A stretch of 64,000 nt of DNA from UBA9655 sp964597045 (GCA_964597045.1 CAZQWE010000001.1:124001-188000); one strand, 5' to 3'. Positions 43,620 through 53,252 are shown, counted from the first letter of the stretch. Translations and numbers: made by a program. Notes: generated by a model not told the origin, from the letters alone.

Positions 43620-44533
43620 TCACAATCGGGATTATTTTCCATTTGATATGTTTTTTTAACATATTCTAAAAGATATTTTTCAAAAACCTCAATTTTTTTA
43701 TTTCCCTTTAATTCAACTGGATACGAAAAATAAATATCAAAATTGGGTCCATTTATGTTAGGAAGTATTGGCATAAGATTTGACCCCTTTAAAAGCAAAG
43801 ATTCTTTGGAGAAAGATATTATACCAAGCCCACTGTTTCCAAAATGAAATAAGGCTCGAATTGAATTTGCGGTAAGAGTTGGCTTCTGAGGTTTCCCATC
43901 CACCATATTTAACTTTAAATGCCAATCTATATTGTCAAACAAATGAATTTTCTCTGAACCAAAACCTATGAGTTTATGATTTTTGAGATCGTGAACAGTT
44001 GTTGGAGTCCCATGTTTATGAAGGTAATCTCTACTTGCATATAACCTTCTACTCCATGTTGTAAGCGGAACTTGAATAAGATCTGGTTGATTGTCACGAT
44101 ATGGTTGAAGCGCTACATGCACTTCAAAATTATCGATGTCTATTGGAGCGTCTTTTGAATATATATTTAAATAAATACCTGGATATAATTTCAAAAAATC
44201 GGGTATAGCATAATATAACCAGGTATCCACTAACCCAACGTTTCCCCAAACAACCAAATCTCCTTCTGGTTCAATATGCTCATTCTGTATTTGATATCTG
44301 GCAAGCTCATAATATTGAAACATTTTTTCAATATTTTTAAACATTATTTGTCCTTGCTTTGTTAAAACAAGTCCTCTCGGCAATCGTTTAAATAATTTAT
44401 GTCCAGCTCGATATTCAAGATTAATGATTTGTCGACTCACTGCCGATTGAGCTATATTTAAGTATTGCCCCGTTTTTGATAGACTTTCAAATTTTGCAAC
44501 GTGATAAAATGTCTTGAGTTGATCCCAACGCAT
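43613..44533 (-). CDS. LysR-family transcriptional regulator
   Basis: This is a 306-residue LTTR. The N-terminal winged HTH (1-60) reads MRWDQLKTFYHVAKFESLSKTG, then SAVSRQIINLE and HKLFKRLPRGLVLTKQG. The effector domain (90-295) opens VVWGNVGLVDTWL. It overlaps the MHS transporter gene, so it probably controls that gene and perhaps the divergent DUF1622 gene across a 182-base AT-rich gap. The inducer is unknown. Confidence 0.9.
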   Translation of the reverse strand: MRWDQLKTFYHVAKFESLSKTGQYLNIAQSAVSRQIINLEYRAGHKLFKRLPRGLVLTKQGQIMFKNIEKMFQYYELARYQIQNEHIEPEGDLVVWGNVGLVDTWLYYAIPDFLKLYPGIYLNIYSKDAPIDIDNFEVHVALQPYRDNQPDLIQVPLTTWSRRLYASRDYLHKHGTPTTVHDLKNHKLIGFGSEKIHLFDNIDWHLKLNMVDGKPQKPTLTANSIRALFHFGNSGLGIISFSKESLLLKGSNLMPILPNINGPNFDIYFSYPVELKGNKKIEVFEKYLLEYVKKTYQMENNPDCEC

Positions 44534-44715
44534 AGTACTTCCCTTTTGTTAATTTAAATTGATTGTTTTTTTGTGAATTTAGATAGTAAATATTAAAAGA
44601 AATTGCAAGTATTTTTTAATATAGATAAAATTTTATATATTATAATTTTCAGTTCACCCTTTTCATAATTCCTTCAAAGTGCTAAGCTTGGTTCATATTT
44701 TAGGGAGGGAGCCTT

Positions 44716-45081
44716 ATGGATCTATCTATTCTTACAAGCATTTTAAATATTCTCGTTACCATTATTAACCTTTTTGGCATAAGCATTGTTTTCTGGGGTG
44801 TTGTTGTCGCGATAAAAGGATTTATTCAAACAAAACTGAAGCATCATGACTCCTCTTATTTTATGAAGGAAGCTAATGAAATAAGGGCAATTCTTGGAAC
44901 TTATATCCTTTTTGGTCTTGAGTTTATGATCGCAGGAGATATCATTCATACTTTTCTAAAACCAAGCCAGGAAGATCTAATCGTCCTTGCGACGATTGTG
45001 GCTGTGCGAACAGTTATAAGTTACTTCCTCTCTCGCGAAATTGAGGAAGTCAATAAAGGTGTAATGGTTAAAGAAAAATAG
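44716..45081 (+). CDS. DUF1622 membrane protein
   Basis: This 121-residue inner-membrane protein has three hydrophobic segments (about 4-33, 56-76, 87-107) and the family phrase RAILGTYILFGLEFMIAGDIIHTFLKP. The function is unknown in all members I know of. GGGAGGGAG lies close before the ATG. It is divergent from the LysR gene and convergent with the esterase gene. Confidence 0.85.
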   Translation: MDLSILTSILNILVTIINLFGISIVFWGVVVAIKGFIQTKLKHHDSSYFMKEANEIRAILGTYILFGLEFMIAGDIIHTFLKPSQEDLIVLATIVAVRTVISYFLSREIEEVNKGVMVKEK

Positions 45082-45104
45082 CCATACAAACTATTTTTAA
45101 ATCC

Positions 45105-46034
45105 TCACTTGAACTGACGTTTAATAAACTTTGCAATGCGTTCAATGGCCTTTTCACTCTCTTTAAGAATCGGAGAAAAGACAGGATAGACATGAAACAT
45201 TCCCTCGTTGACATCAAGTTCAACCTCGATACCCGCTTGCTTAGCTTTTTCAGCAACCCTTGCTGAATCATCAAAGAGAACCTCCCTTCCCCCTACTAAA
45301 ATTAAGAGAGGGGGCAATCCTTCATAGGTTCCATAGTAAGGCGATATATAAGGGTCCCGCACATGATCTTGACCCACAATAAAGCTAATAGCTTCAACTT
45401 CTCCCTTCGAGGAAAGCATCGGATCCAAATCTTCTCTTTCAATACGTGATAAACCCGTTGCTGCCAGATCTGACCAAGGAGAAATAGCTATAGCCGCTTT
45501 TGGAAGAGTCTGGGCATTATCCCTGAGTTTCATAAGAAGAGCGAGTGTTAACCCTCCCCCTGCAGAATCTCCCCCCACAATAACATTTTGAGCATCAATT
45601 CCTTTTGATCCAAGACCCATAAAAGCTTTGTATGTATCATCAATAGCTGCGGGATAGGGATTTTCAGGCGCAACTCTATAATCAACTACCCAAACTTGGG
45701 CATCACATCGACGTGCGAGTTCCCCTGCAAAATGAAGTATGGAGACGTGAATATCTTCAAGAGCCATAAAATAAGCCCCCCCATGAAGATAAAAAATTGT
45801 ATGCTTTGGTGCACTTGAGGCTTGAATTCTAACACAACGAATTCCATCTAATTGATCTTCAATGATTTCAAGATCTTTTTGAACGGGAAACATATAAGAC
45901 AAGAGCTTGTTAAAACTCCTGGCCTTTGATCGTGCGTAGGTTATACTTAAAGGCTTTTTAAGCCTTCTTCTTCTGGCTCTCTGAGCCTTCCGATACCTGA
46001 TAGCCCCCATTAAAATCAAGGATTTAAAACCCAT
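45105..46034 (-). CDS. Alpha/beta hydrolase, hormone-sensitive-lipase-type esterase (copy 1)
   Basis: This 309-residue esterase acts on short acyl esters; the natural substrate is unknown. Family marks are the oxyanion motif HGGAYF, the nucleophile in GGDSAGGG, the acid in GREVLFDDS and the histidine in GMFHVYPVF. The N-terminal cap is basic (RYRKAQRARRRRLKK), with no signal peptide. It lies 17 bases downstream of a paralogue with the same layout, and both are probably one transcript. Confidence 0.9.
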   Translation of the reverse strand: MGFKSLILMGAIRYRKAQRARRRRLKKPLSITYARSKARSFNKLLSYMFPVQKDLEIIEDQLDGIRCVRIQASSAPKHTIFYLHGGAYFMALEDIHVSILHFAGELARRCDAQVWVVDYRVAPENPYPAAIDDTYKAFMGLGSKGIDAQNVIVGGDSAGGGLTLALLMKLRDNAQTLPKAAIAISPWSDLAATGLSRIEREDLDPMLSSKGEVEAISFIVGQDHVRDPYISPYYGTYEGLPPLLILVGGREVLFDDSARVAEKAKQAGIEVELDVNEGMFHVYPVFSPILKESEKAIERIAKFIKRQFK

Positions 46035-46051
46035 TTTACCACCAAATTAAC

Positions 46052-46978
46052 TTACGAATTTTCATTAATAAATTTTGCAATCCGATCTAATGCTTCTTTT
46101 CCTTCTTTATAAATTCCCCCAAAAACAGGATATGTATGAACCATCTCTTCCTGGATATCTAAAGTGACTTTAACCCCTGCTTTTTTTGCTTTCTCGCCAA
46201 TGCGTGTTGAATCATCATAAAAAATTTCCCGCCCCCCAACGACAATCATCAGAGGTGGAAACCCTTTATAATCTCCGTAAACAGGTGAAATATATGGATT
46301 CAAAACTTGATCTTGACCTACGACCATTCCGACTGCTGCTGGCACTCTAGGCGAGTAAAACATGATCTCTTTATCAGCACGTGATTTGATCGAGTCACCC
46401 GTTAATGAGAGATCGGACCAGGGGGACAAAACAATTGCCCCTCTTGGTAACTGTTGCCCTTCATTCTTTAGCTTGAGCAATAATGCTAAGCTTAGACCTC
46501 CGCCAGCAGAATCCCCCATAACAAAAATATCTTCTGGTTTTATACCTCTATTGAGTAATTCCTGATAAGCTTCATAGGCATCATCAAGTGAAGCAGGGAA
46601 AGGGTTCTCAGGAGCCACACGATAATCAGGAGCCCATACCTGTGCATCGCAAGCATTTGCAACCTCAGGAAGGAAGTACTTAAAAAGATTAGACAAATTT
46701 TTTAAGCTAAAGAAATAGCCACCGCCATGAAAGTATAAGATAACACGATTTGTTTTTTGAGGTGAGTCAATAACCCAGGAATTTACAGAATTTAAACGTT
46801 CCTCTCTTATTGAGGCACCTTTTCTCATCGGTTGCAAAAAACCCACGAGCTTATTGATGACACCAACTTCTTTCCGAACAGCTTTGATATCAATTGGTAT
46901 TCTTCTTTTATGCTCGTACTTTTGTTTAGCTTTTCCCATTTTCATAACATTCTCAAATACGAGTTTTTTGATTTCCAT
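46052..46978 (-). CDS. Alpha/beta hydrolase, hormone-sensitive-lipase-type esterase (copy 2)
   Basis: This is a paralogue of the next gene, with HGGGYF, GDSAGGG, GREIFYDDS and EMVHTYPVF at matching places. ATG 46978 is chosen because GGGGGGAG lies 5 bases upstream and the resulting 308 residues match its partner (309); an open extension of 24 codons upstream lacks a binding site. It is the first gene of the pair. Divergence between the copies is too large for a recent duplication. Confidence 0.9.
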   Translation of the reverse strand: MEIKKLVFENVMKMGKAKQKYEHKRRIPIDIKAVRKEVGVINKLVGFLQPMRKGASIREERLNSVNSWVIDSPQKTNRVILYFHGGGYFFSLKNLSNLFKYFLPEVANACDAQVWAPDYRVAPENPFPASLDDAYEAYQELLNRGIKPEDIFVMGDSAGGGLSLALLLKLKNEGQQLPRGAIVLSPWSDLSLTGDSIKSRADKEIMFYSPRVPAAVGMVVGQDQVLNPYISPVYGDYKGFPPLMIVVGGREIFYDDSTRIGEKAKKAGVKVTLDIQEEMVHTYPVFGGIYKEGKEALDRIAKFINENS

Positions 46979-47166
46979 CTCATCTCCCCCCTTACTAATA
47001 CTATTATTAATAGCTCTATATTTTTTTCTATATTTTGTTTTTAAATTCATCTTCTATCATTTTATTTTAACTTTATTTATATAAATATTATACACTTTTT
47101 TTATAAATATTTCATTAACTATCAAATTTTCTATTGTTGGGTTAATTGTTTTTTAACATCCCTTTC

Positions 47167-47187
47167 GTTATATTTAATTTATATAAC
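47167..47187. promoter_or_regulatory. Inverted repeat in the dps promoter region
   Basis: GTTATAT-n7-ATATAAC is a perfect 7-base repeat 20 bases before the dps start. The spacing and place suit a repressor operator for a stress or metal regulator; the regulator is not identifiable from the sequence. Confidence 0.45.
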
Positions 47188-47206
47188 ATTAAGGGAGTCT
47201 TTAATT

Positions 47207-47677
47207 ATGACTGCACAATTTACACCAGAAGCACGACATGAAATTGTAGCTGCTTTGAATACTTTTCTTTCAGACACTGCCATCGTCTACTTTAAGGCTC
47301 ATAGCTTTCATTGGAACGTAGAAGGTGCAAATTTCTATGGAATGCATAAATTGTTTGAAGAGCTCTATCTAGATCTTTGGAAATCAATGGATGTTATTGC
47401 AGAAAGAGTTCGTGCCTATAATGATAAAGTCTATTGTAACTTTGAAACAATGCTTCAAAATGCAACTATTGAGGAAACAGATACATCTCCGACAGCTCCT
47501 ATTATGGCACTAAATCTGAGAAAAGATTTTTTGGTACTTTCAAAAACAGCACACGCTGTCGGTACAATAGCTGAAAAGCATGGAGATCGTGTAACAACTG
47601 ATTTGATGGCAAAGCGGGCAGCCTTTTTAGATAAGGGTGCTTGGATGCTTCAAAGTTCACTTACTTCAGAAGAATAA
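47207..47677 (+). CDS. dps: Dps-family DNA-protection ferritin
   Basis: This dodecameric mini-ferritin oxidises and stores iron, sparing DNA from peroxide. The inter-subunit ferroxidase residues H35, H47, D62 and E66 have the exact Dps spacing (SFHWNVEG, GMHKLFEE, MDVIAERV). At 156 residues it has the usual length. GGGAG precedes the ATG. The last bases overlap the convergent prfB by 12 bases. It works logically with the window's sodB, although the genes are far apart. Confidence 0.94.
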   Translation: MTAQFTPEARHEIVAALNTFLSDTAIVYFKAHSFHWNVEGANFYGMHKLFEELYLDLWKSMDVIAERVRAYNDKVYCNFETMLQNATIEETDTSPTAPIMALNLRKDFLVLSKTAHAVGTIAEKHGDRVTTDLMAKRAAFLDKGAWMLQSSLTSEE

Positions 47678-48779
47678 TTTTTGAGCCAAGGTGGCTTCAA
47701 GGAAGGCATCAATATCTCCATCGAGGACTCCTTGAGCATTTCCTTTTTCAACATTCGTTCTTAAGTCTTTAACCATTTGATAGGGTTGAAGAACATAAGA
47801 ACGAATCTGATGGCCCCACCCTATTTCAGATTTATTGGCTTCATTGGCTTGTGCGGCTTCCTCGCGTTTCTTAAGTTCTACTTCATACAGTCTTGCTCTT
47901 AACATACTCATAGCTTGAGCACGGTTTCTGTGTTGGGATCTGTCATTCTGGCATTGAACAACAACTCCTGTAGGAATGTGTGTAATACGAATGGCACTAT
48001 CCGTTTTATTGACATGCTGTCCTCCAGCACCGGAAGCTCTATAAGTATCTATCCTCAAATCCTTATCTTCAATCTGAATGTCAATGGCATCATCAACCTC
48101 TGGATAAACCCAAACGGAAGCAAAGCTTGTATGACGCCTTGCATTTGAATCAAAGGGAGAAATACGAACGAGCCGATGAACACCACTTTCACCCTTAAGC
48201 CACCCATAAGGATGATTAGACGATTTGTGAGTCATAATTTTAAAAGTCGCTGATTTAAGCCCCGCTTCTTCACCCGGACTTTCCTCAATCCACTCAACCT
48301 TATACTCTTTTGATTCAGCCCATCTTGCATACATTCTCACAAGCATTTGTGCCCAGTCTTGTGCTTCGGTACCACCAGCCCCCGCATGAATTTCAACAAA
48401 GCAATTATTGGCATCAGCTTCACCAGACAGCATACTCTCAAGCCTTTGTCTTTGAACTCTTTGGGCAAGGAATTCTAAATCCTTCTCAGCTGCTGCGACA
48501 ATGTCCGAATCATTTTCTAAGGATCCCAATTCAATGAGCTCAATGGTGTCCTTTAAGTCAGCTTCAGTGGCTTTAATTTGATTTAAGGATTGGGATAGCT
48601 GATCCCTTTCTCTCATGATCATCTGAGCGTGAGTTGGATCATCCCATAGTTTGGGATCCTGAGATTGAAGTTCTAATTCTGACAAACGCTTTTCAGACGC
48701 ATCCCAGTCAAAGGTGCCTCCTCAGAAGAGCAAGACCTTCCTCAATGTTTTGAACGATGGCTTCGACTTCTGCGCGCAT
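47666..48779 (-). CDS. prfB: Peptide chain release factor 2, expressed by programmed +1 frameshift
   Basis: RF2 ends translation at UGA and UAA. The gene is in two frames. ATG 48779 starts 23 codons (MRAEVEAIVQ..., ending LLRRHL), then comes in-frame UGA at 48710-48708. A +1 shift at CTT-TGA-C resumes as DWDASEKRLSELE and runs to 47666, giving 370 residues in total. RF2 hallmarks are SPF in RISPFDSNARR and GGQ in GAGGQHVNKTDS. It starts 3 bases after the mrcA stop, the conserved mrcA-prfB arrangement. An annotation starting at codon MSELEL would miss the N-terminus. Confidence 0.96.
48708..48722 (-). promoter_or_regulatory. prfB programmed frameshift site
   Basis: On the reverse strand it reads AGG AGG CAC CTT TGA C. 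The internal Shine-Dalgarno AGGAGG lies three bases before CTT-TGA, the same spacing as in E. coli (AGGGGG TAT CTT TGA C). Low RF2 slows UGA reading and favours the +1 slip, an autoregulatory loop well established for this gene. Confidence 0.96.
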
Positions 48780-48782
48780 GAT

Positions 48783-51365
48783 TTAATATAGCCCCCCAAT
48801 ACCCGTCATGGGAGAAGCTTCTACAGGAGCCGCAACAGGAGCCGGAGTTGGCATAGTATACGGTTGTGTCGTCTGACTGTAACTTGACTCTGGAACTTCG
48901 AAATATGACTCACTTTCATGCTCTAGAGGTTCATAATCACGACTTTCTATGTTTGCACTTTCCGTTCCTTCTGAAAATGAACTACGACCTCCCAATGTTT
49001 GATCCTCTTTCAAAGCTTCGTAAATAACACCTGCATCACCTGACCGTGCTATTTGACCGCTCATTTCACGCATTCTCACAAGTTTCATCCCAGCTGGGAT
49101 TTTAAAGGGTTTACTGGGAACTCCATCAAGAGCTTTAGACATAAAGTCAATGATAACAGGAAGTGCAACACGAGATCCACCTTCCATATGGCCTAAAGAT
49201 TGAGGATGATCATATCCAACGTAGGTACCAATCACAAGGTCAGGGGTGTAGGCAAAAGTCCATGCATCTCTTTCCTGGTTCGTTGTTCCTGTTTTTGCGG
49301 CTAAAATACGTTCGAGAACTTGAGCTTTCCGTGCTGATCCATTCCTAACAGCTCCTTCTAACATAGATGTAACTTGATAAATACTTCTTGGATCAGCAAG
49401 TTGTTCCCTATGATCTTCAATTATGGGAGGTTGTTGGTTTACCCATCCTTGTTCTTTACAGTTAGAGCAGACGCGTCTATCGGCAACAAAGATAGTTTTT
49501 CCATGACGATCCTGAACCCTATCAATCAAAGTTGGCTCAAGTCTTTTCCCGCCATTTGCCAGCATTGCATAGGCTGTGATCATTTTTAAAAGAGTTGTCT
49601 CACCAGCCCCTAAAGACATAGCAATTTGCATTGGAACCCGATCCATAATTCCGAATTTTTCAATCGTTCTGGCTACTGGTTTCATACCAACATATTGGTG
49701 AACAAGACGTATCGTCATCCGATTCAATGATTTTTGTAATCCAATTCTAAGGGGAACTCGACCGTAGTAATTTGTTGTTACGTTCTTAGGAGCATACGTT
49801 CCTAATCCTCGACCCATCGCAATGGAAATTTGAGCATCTGAAACAATTGTCGCTGGGGAAAACCCTCTTTCCATTGCTGTAAGATAGACAAATGGTTTGA
49901 TAGAGGAACCAGGTTGACGCAAAGCTTGTGTGGCTCGGTTAAATTGACTACCTTCAAAGCTAAAACCACCCGTCATTGCGAGCACACGACCTGTGTGGGG
50001 ATCCATTGCCATCAAGGCCCCGCTAACAATTGGAATTTGTTGAAGACTATAGGTGTTCTCCTTATCCTTAACATTCTCGACGAGGATAATATCTCCAACA
50101 TTCACAACATCCGTGGGATGTTGAATTTCGGGGCCCACATGAAGGATCGGGACTTTAACATCTCCTTCAGGTATTCGTAGGGGCAATGCTTTTCGAGCCC
50201 ATTTAAGTTCGGACAAGGGAATGGTTCCTTCCTCCCCTGTTTTTAAACCAATTGTCGCTGCTTTATCTGACACTTTTAGAACGATAGCAAGCTTCCATGG
50301 GGCTATACCTGGAGGATTGGGAATTTGAGATAAGAGAGTTTGCCATGTCTCTTTCTTCGCATCTTGAAGATCAACATGCTGGAATGCGCCTCGCCAACCA
50401 TGTTTGCGATCATAGTCAACGAGTCCCTTACGAAGGGCCCAATCCGCAATTTTTTGCATGCGGGGATCGAGGGTCGTACGGACCGTCAGTCCACCTTGAT
50501 AAAGACTTGTTTCCCCATATTTTGCGATGATGTTCCGTCTGACTTCTTCAGCAAAATAATCAGCTTTCACAACATGGGTTGGGTCAGGTCGTTTGAGTTC
50601 AATAGGTTCAGCTTTTGCAGCAATCGCTTCATCGCGTGTAATGATCCCTTCCTCATACATTCGCGTAATAACCCAATCACGACGTGCTTTCGCAGCTTCA
50701 TACTGATGCTTAGGATTATATTTGCTGGGAGCCTTAGGAAGTCCTGCTAAAAAAGCGGCTTCTGCAATACTCAGTTCCTCAAGGGATTTGTTAAAATAGT
50801 TGAGGGCTGCCGCTGCCACACCATAGGACCCAGCGCCTAAAAAGATTTCGTTCAAATATAGTTCAAGGATACGGTCTTTACTCAGAGCATTTTCAATACG
50901 AAATGCCAAAATTGCCTCTTTGATTTTCCGATCATAGGAAGCTTGATTTGCAATACTTGAGAGGAGAAGATTTTTAGCCACTTGCTGAGTAATCGTCGAG
51001 GCCCCTTGTGGTCTTTTATTTGTGCCCCGCTGTGTAAAGTTAGATATCGCAGCACGCATAATGCCAAAAAAGTCTAAACCAGGATGGTCATAGAAATTCT
51101 TATCCTCAGCAGCTAAGAAGGTTTGAATGACACGCTTTGGGATAGCTTTAATCGGAACAAAAACTCTTTTCTGTGTTGCATACTCTCCAAAAAGTCTTCC
51201 ATCACTCGCATAGATTCTACTAACAACAGGAGGTTCGTATTGAGCTAGCTGAGCATAATCTGGAAGCCCTCTCCCAAAATAATACAAAACAACAAGTGCA
51301 CCGACACCCCCTGCGAGGCACAAGGTAAATAAAATTGTGACGGTCCATGTCAAATAACGAAGCAT
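48783..51365 (-). CDS. mrcA: Bifunctional penicillin-binding protein 1A
   Basis: This peptidoglycan glycosyltransferase and DD-transpeptidase is anchored in the inner membrane by one N-terminal helix (5-30). The GT51 domain is recognisable by E87 in AAEDKNFYDHPG, then GASTITQQVAKNLLL and NEIFLGAGSYG. An OB-like linker lies at about 330-430. The transpeptidase has SSIK (S487, K490), SLN (546-548) and KTG (691-693). A ~70-residue proline- and serine-rich tail ends the protein. Presence of PBP1A, LpxC, BamD and EnvC shows a cell wall and an LPS-bearing outer membrane. Confidence 0.95.
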   Translation of the reverse strand: MLRYLTWTVTILFTLCLAGGVGALVVLYYFGRGLPDYAQLAQYEPPVVSRIYASDGRLFGEYATQKRVFVPIKAIPKRVIQTFLAAEDKNFYDHPGLDFFGIMRAAISNFTQRGTNKRPQGASTITQQVAKNLLLSSIANQASYDRKIKEAILAFRIENALSKDRILELYLNEIFLGAGSYGVAAAALNYFNKSLEELSIAEAAFLAGLPKAPSKYNPKHQYEAAKARRDWVITRMYEEGIITRDEAIAAKAEPIELKRPDPTHVVKADYFAEEVRRNIIAKYGETSLYQGGLTVRTTLDPRMQKIADWALRKGLVDYDRKHGWRGAFQHVDLQDAKKETWQTLLSQIPNPPGIAPWKLAIVLKVSDKAATIGLKTGEEGTIPLSELKWARKALPLRIPEGDVKVPILHVGPEIQHPTDVVNVGDIILVENVKDKENTYSLQQIPIVSGALMAMDPHTGRVLAMTGGFSFEGSQFNRATQALRQPGSSIKPFVYLTAMERGFSPATIVSDAQISIAMGRGLGTYAPKNVTTNYYGRVPLRIGLQKSLNRMTIRLVHQYVGMKPVARTIEKFGIMDRVPMQIAMSLGAGETTLLKMITAYAMLANGGKRLEPTLIDRVQDRHGKTIFVADRRVCSNCKEQGWVNQQPPIIEDHREQLADPRSIYQVTSMLEGAVRNGSARKAQVLERILAAKTGTTNQERDAWTFAYTPDLVIGTYVGYDHPQSLGHMEGGSRVALPVIIDFMSKALDGVPSKPFKIPAGMKLVRMREMSGQIARSGDAGVIYEALKEDQTLGGRSSFSEGTESANIESRDYEPLEHESESYFEVPESSYSQTTQPYTMPTPAPVAAPVEASPMTGIGGLY

Positions 51366-51594
51366 CGTATATTAAGTTCTTTCAAATATGTCTGCACTTT
51401 GCCTAGAGTTACCAGGTGGGTCAACAGAAATTTACTAAATTCATAAAATGATTAGCATAATGTAACTTTACACCATAGTTCTCTTGAGGCGTTTGGCGTT
51501 CACTATCATTTAGCACTCTCTGCGCTTTTAAGTTGCGCTTTGTCTTCAATTCCTATAAATCGAAACTGTAAATAGTGTGTCCTTTAGGCAGCTC

Positions 51595-52419
51595 ATGAAA
51601 TTCATGTTTAAAATAAAGAATTTACTCTCATTTTTTCTAATCGTTTTTTTTGCCATTACAACTTATTATATTCTGCTTGATGGCTTACTCGTTGTAAACT
51701 TCCGAACGACGCAAGACCCCATTACCCCTGCTGAGCCTGTTGATCTAACGGGGTTGGATACCCTTTATGCATCAGGCGGGCCTATGGTGGACTATACATT
51801 TCTCAATAAGAAGATTGGTGAGTTTAAAGGCGAAAAGATTGCAGTTGATGCTATCGGTATAGAAAGTGGTTTTGTTAATGGATTCCCGTCGACCTACTTC
51901 TCATACCAGTTGAATCCTCCAGAATGGAGATATTATTTAAGAAGGTTTATTTTTACGGGGTCAATTGACATACGTCATGATCTTTTTATCCCTGAAGAGG
52001 TGTTTGCAACTAAAAATGGGTTTAAGCTTGTAAAGTTTAAGATCGGCAGCAAATTCGTCACTCAACCAGATGCTGTTGACGAGTTCGTTGCTTTCTTTGA
52101 TTCTTTACCCCAAGAAGCCTGGGTCCATTTTCATTGCAGAGGTGGCAAAGGAAGAACCTCCATGATGCTTGTGATGTATGACATCATGAGGAACGCTCCA
52201 AACGTTGCTTTGATGGATATTGTCAAACGTCATCATCTCCTGGGGTCAGTAGATCTTTTTGATACAATACCTTGGTTCCGCGGTACATATCGCAAAGAGG
52301 CATTGGAAGACCGTAAGAAATTTATTGAAGATTTTTATACGTTTATCTGTCAAAAAAAGGCTGGTGGGATTCAGATTTGGTCCGACTGGATAGTGAATCA
52401 AGGACAAAATAAAGCATGA
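51595..52419 (+). CDS. Membrane-anchored phytase-like (PTPLP) phosphatase, copy 1
   Basis: This is a cysteine phosphatase of the protein-tyrosine-phosphatase-like inositol polyphosphatase type. An N-terminal hydrophobic anchor or uncleaved signal (about 10-28) is followed by NFRTTQDPI, GLDTLYASGGP, VDAIGIESGFVNGFPSTYF (the DLRxExHGFxNGxxVSW region in this family) and the P-loop HCRGGKGRTS, with C181 and R187. ATG 51595 is chosen because TAGG lies 7 bases upstream. It ends in an ATGA overlap with copy 2. Substrate (phytate, phosphoinositide or phosphotyrosine) is unknown; the location outside the cytoplasm is inferred. Confidence 0.82.
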   Translation: MKFMFKIKNLLSFFLIVFFAITTYYILLDGLLVVNFRTTQDPITPAEPVDLTGLDTLYASGGPMVDYTFLNKKIGEFKGEKIAVDAIGIESGFVNGFPSTYFSYQLNPPEWRYYLRRFIFTGSIDIRHDLFIPEEVFATKNGFKLVKFKIGSKFVTQPDAVDEFVAFFDSLPQEAWVHFHCRGGKGRTSMMLVMYDIMRNAPNVALMDIVKRHHLLGSVDLFDTIPWFRGTYRKEALEDRKKFIEDFYTFICQKKAGGIQIWSDWIVNQGQNKA

Positions 52420-53252
52420 AATATATCTTAAATAAATACAGTATGTTATTTTTATTATTTGTTTTAATTGGATTGTATTATTTAATATCTACTGATAACT
52501 ATACAGAAGCAAAGTTTAGGACGATGCAAGACCCTATAATTGCAACAGAAGGGGTTAATCTTAATGGGTTACGAGAGCTCAAAGCATCGGGAGGACCTAT
52601 CGTGAACTTTCCTGAGTTAAGTTCAAAACTCCACCCCAAACAGAATCCAGTTATTATCCTTGATAGTATTACAGCCTATCACGGTTACATAAACACTACA
52701 CCAACAACCTTTTATGGTTATCATAGACCTAAACCAGACTTAAGATATTTGGCACGGAGGCTTATTTTCACAGGAACAACTGATATGGATCAAACTCTGG
52801 TCAAGTCAGAAGGTGAAATGGCCAAAGACTATGGCTTCGGATACAAGAATATAAAGATACATAGTAAAGCCTTAAGCTCTGATGAAGTCGTGGATGATTT
52901 CATTGAGTTTGTTGATCATTTGAAACCTGAGACCTGGGTCCATTTTCATTGCAGAATGGGAAAAGGCCGTACTTCAATAATGTTAGTGATGTTTGATATT
53001 TTGCATAATGCGCCTTCCGTTCCTCTCAATGATATTGTTAAACGTCAACATTTACTTGGGTCTGAGAACCTCTTTAATGTGGTTGAGCGAAAAGGGGGAA
53101 CCTACAGTGCAGAAATGCTGGAAAATCGAAAGAATTTTATTCTGAAATTCTATGACTTTGCAACCCAGCGAAAGACGGGGGGAATTCTAAAGTGGTCAGA
53201 CTGGAATAAAATTCAACCTAAGCCAACATCTTCAGCCATTGATCTTCCGTAA
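52416..53252 (+). CDS. Membrane-anchored phytase-like (PTPLP) phosphatase, copy 2
   Basis: This paralogue of the preceding gene has the same anchor position (about 8-25), KFRTMQDPI, GLRELKASGGP, IFTGTTDMDQT and the P-loop HCRMGKGRTS with C179 and R185. The shared WVHFHCR..KGRTS.MLVM.DI and NDIVKRQHLLGS segments show a tandem duplication with clear divergence. The start overlaps copy 1 by 4 bases, so the two are translated together. The 3' end overlaps the ligA 3' end on the other strand by 35 bases. The WPD-type general-acid loop differs from the classical sequence in both copies. Confidence 0.82.
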   Translation: MKYILNKYSMLFLLFVLIGLYYLISTDNYTEAKFRTMQDPIIATEGVNLNGLRELKASGGPIVNFPELSSKLHPKQNPVIILDSITAYHGYINTTPTTFYGYHRPKPDLRYLARRLIFTGTTDMDQTLVKSEGEMAKDYGFGYKNIKIHSKALSSDEVVDDFIEFVDHLKPETWVHFHCRMGKGRTSIMLVMFDILHNAPSVPLNDIVKRQHLLGSENLFNVVERKGGTYSAEMLENRKNFILKFYDFATQRKTGGILKWSDWNKIQPKPTSSAIDLP

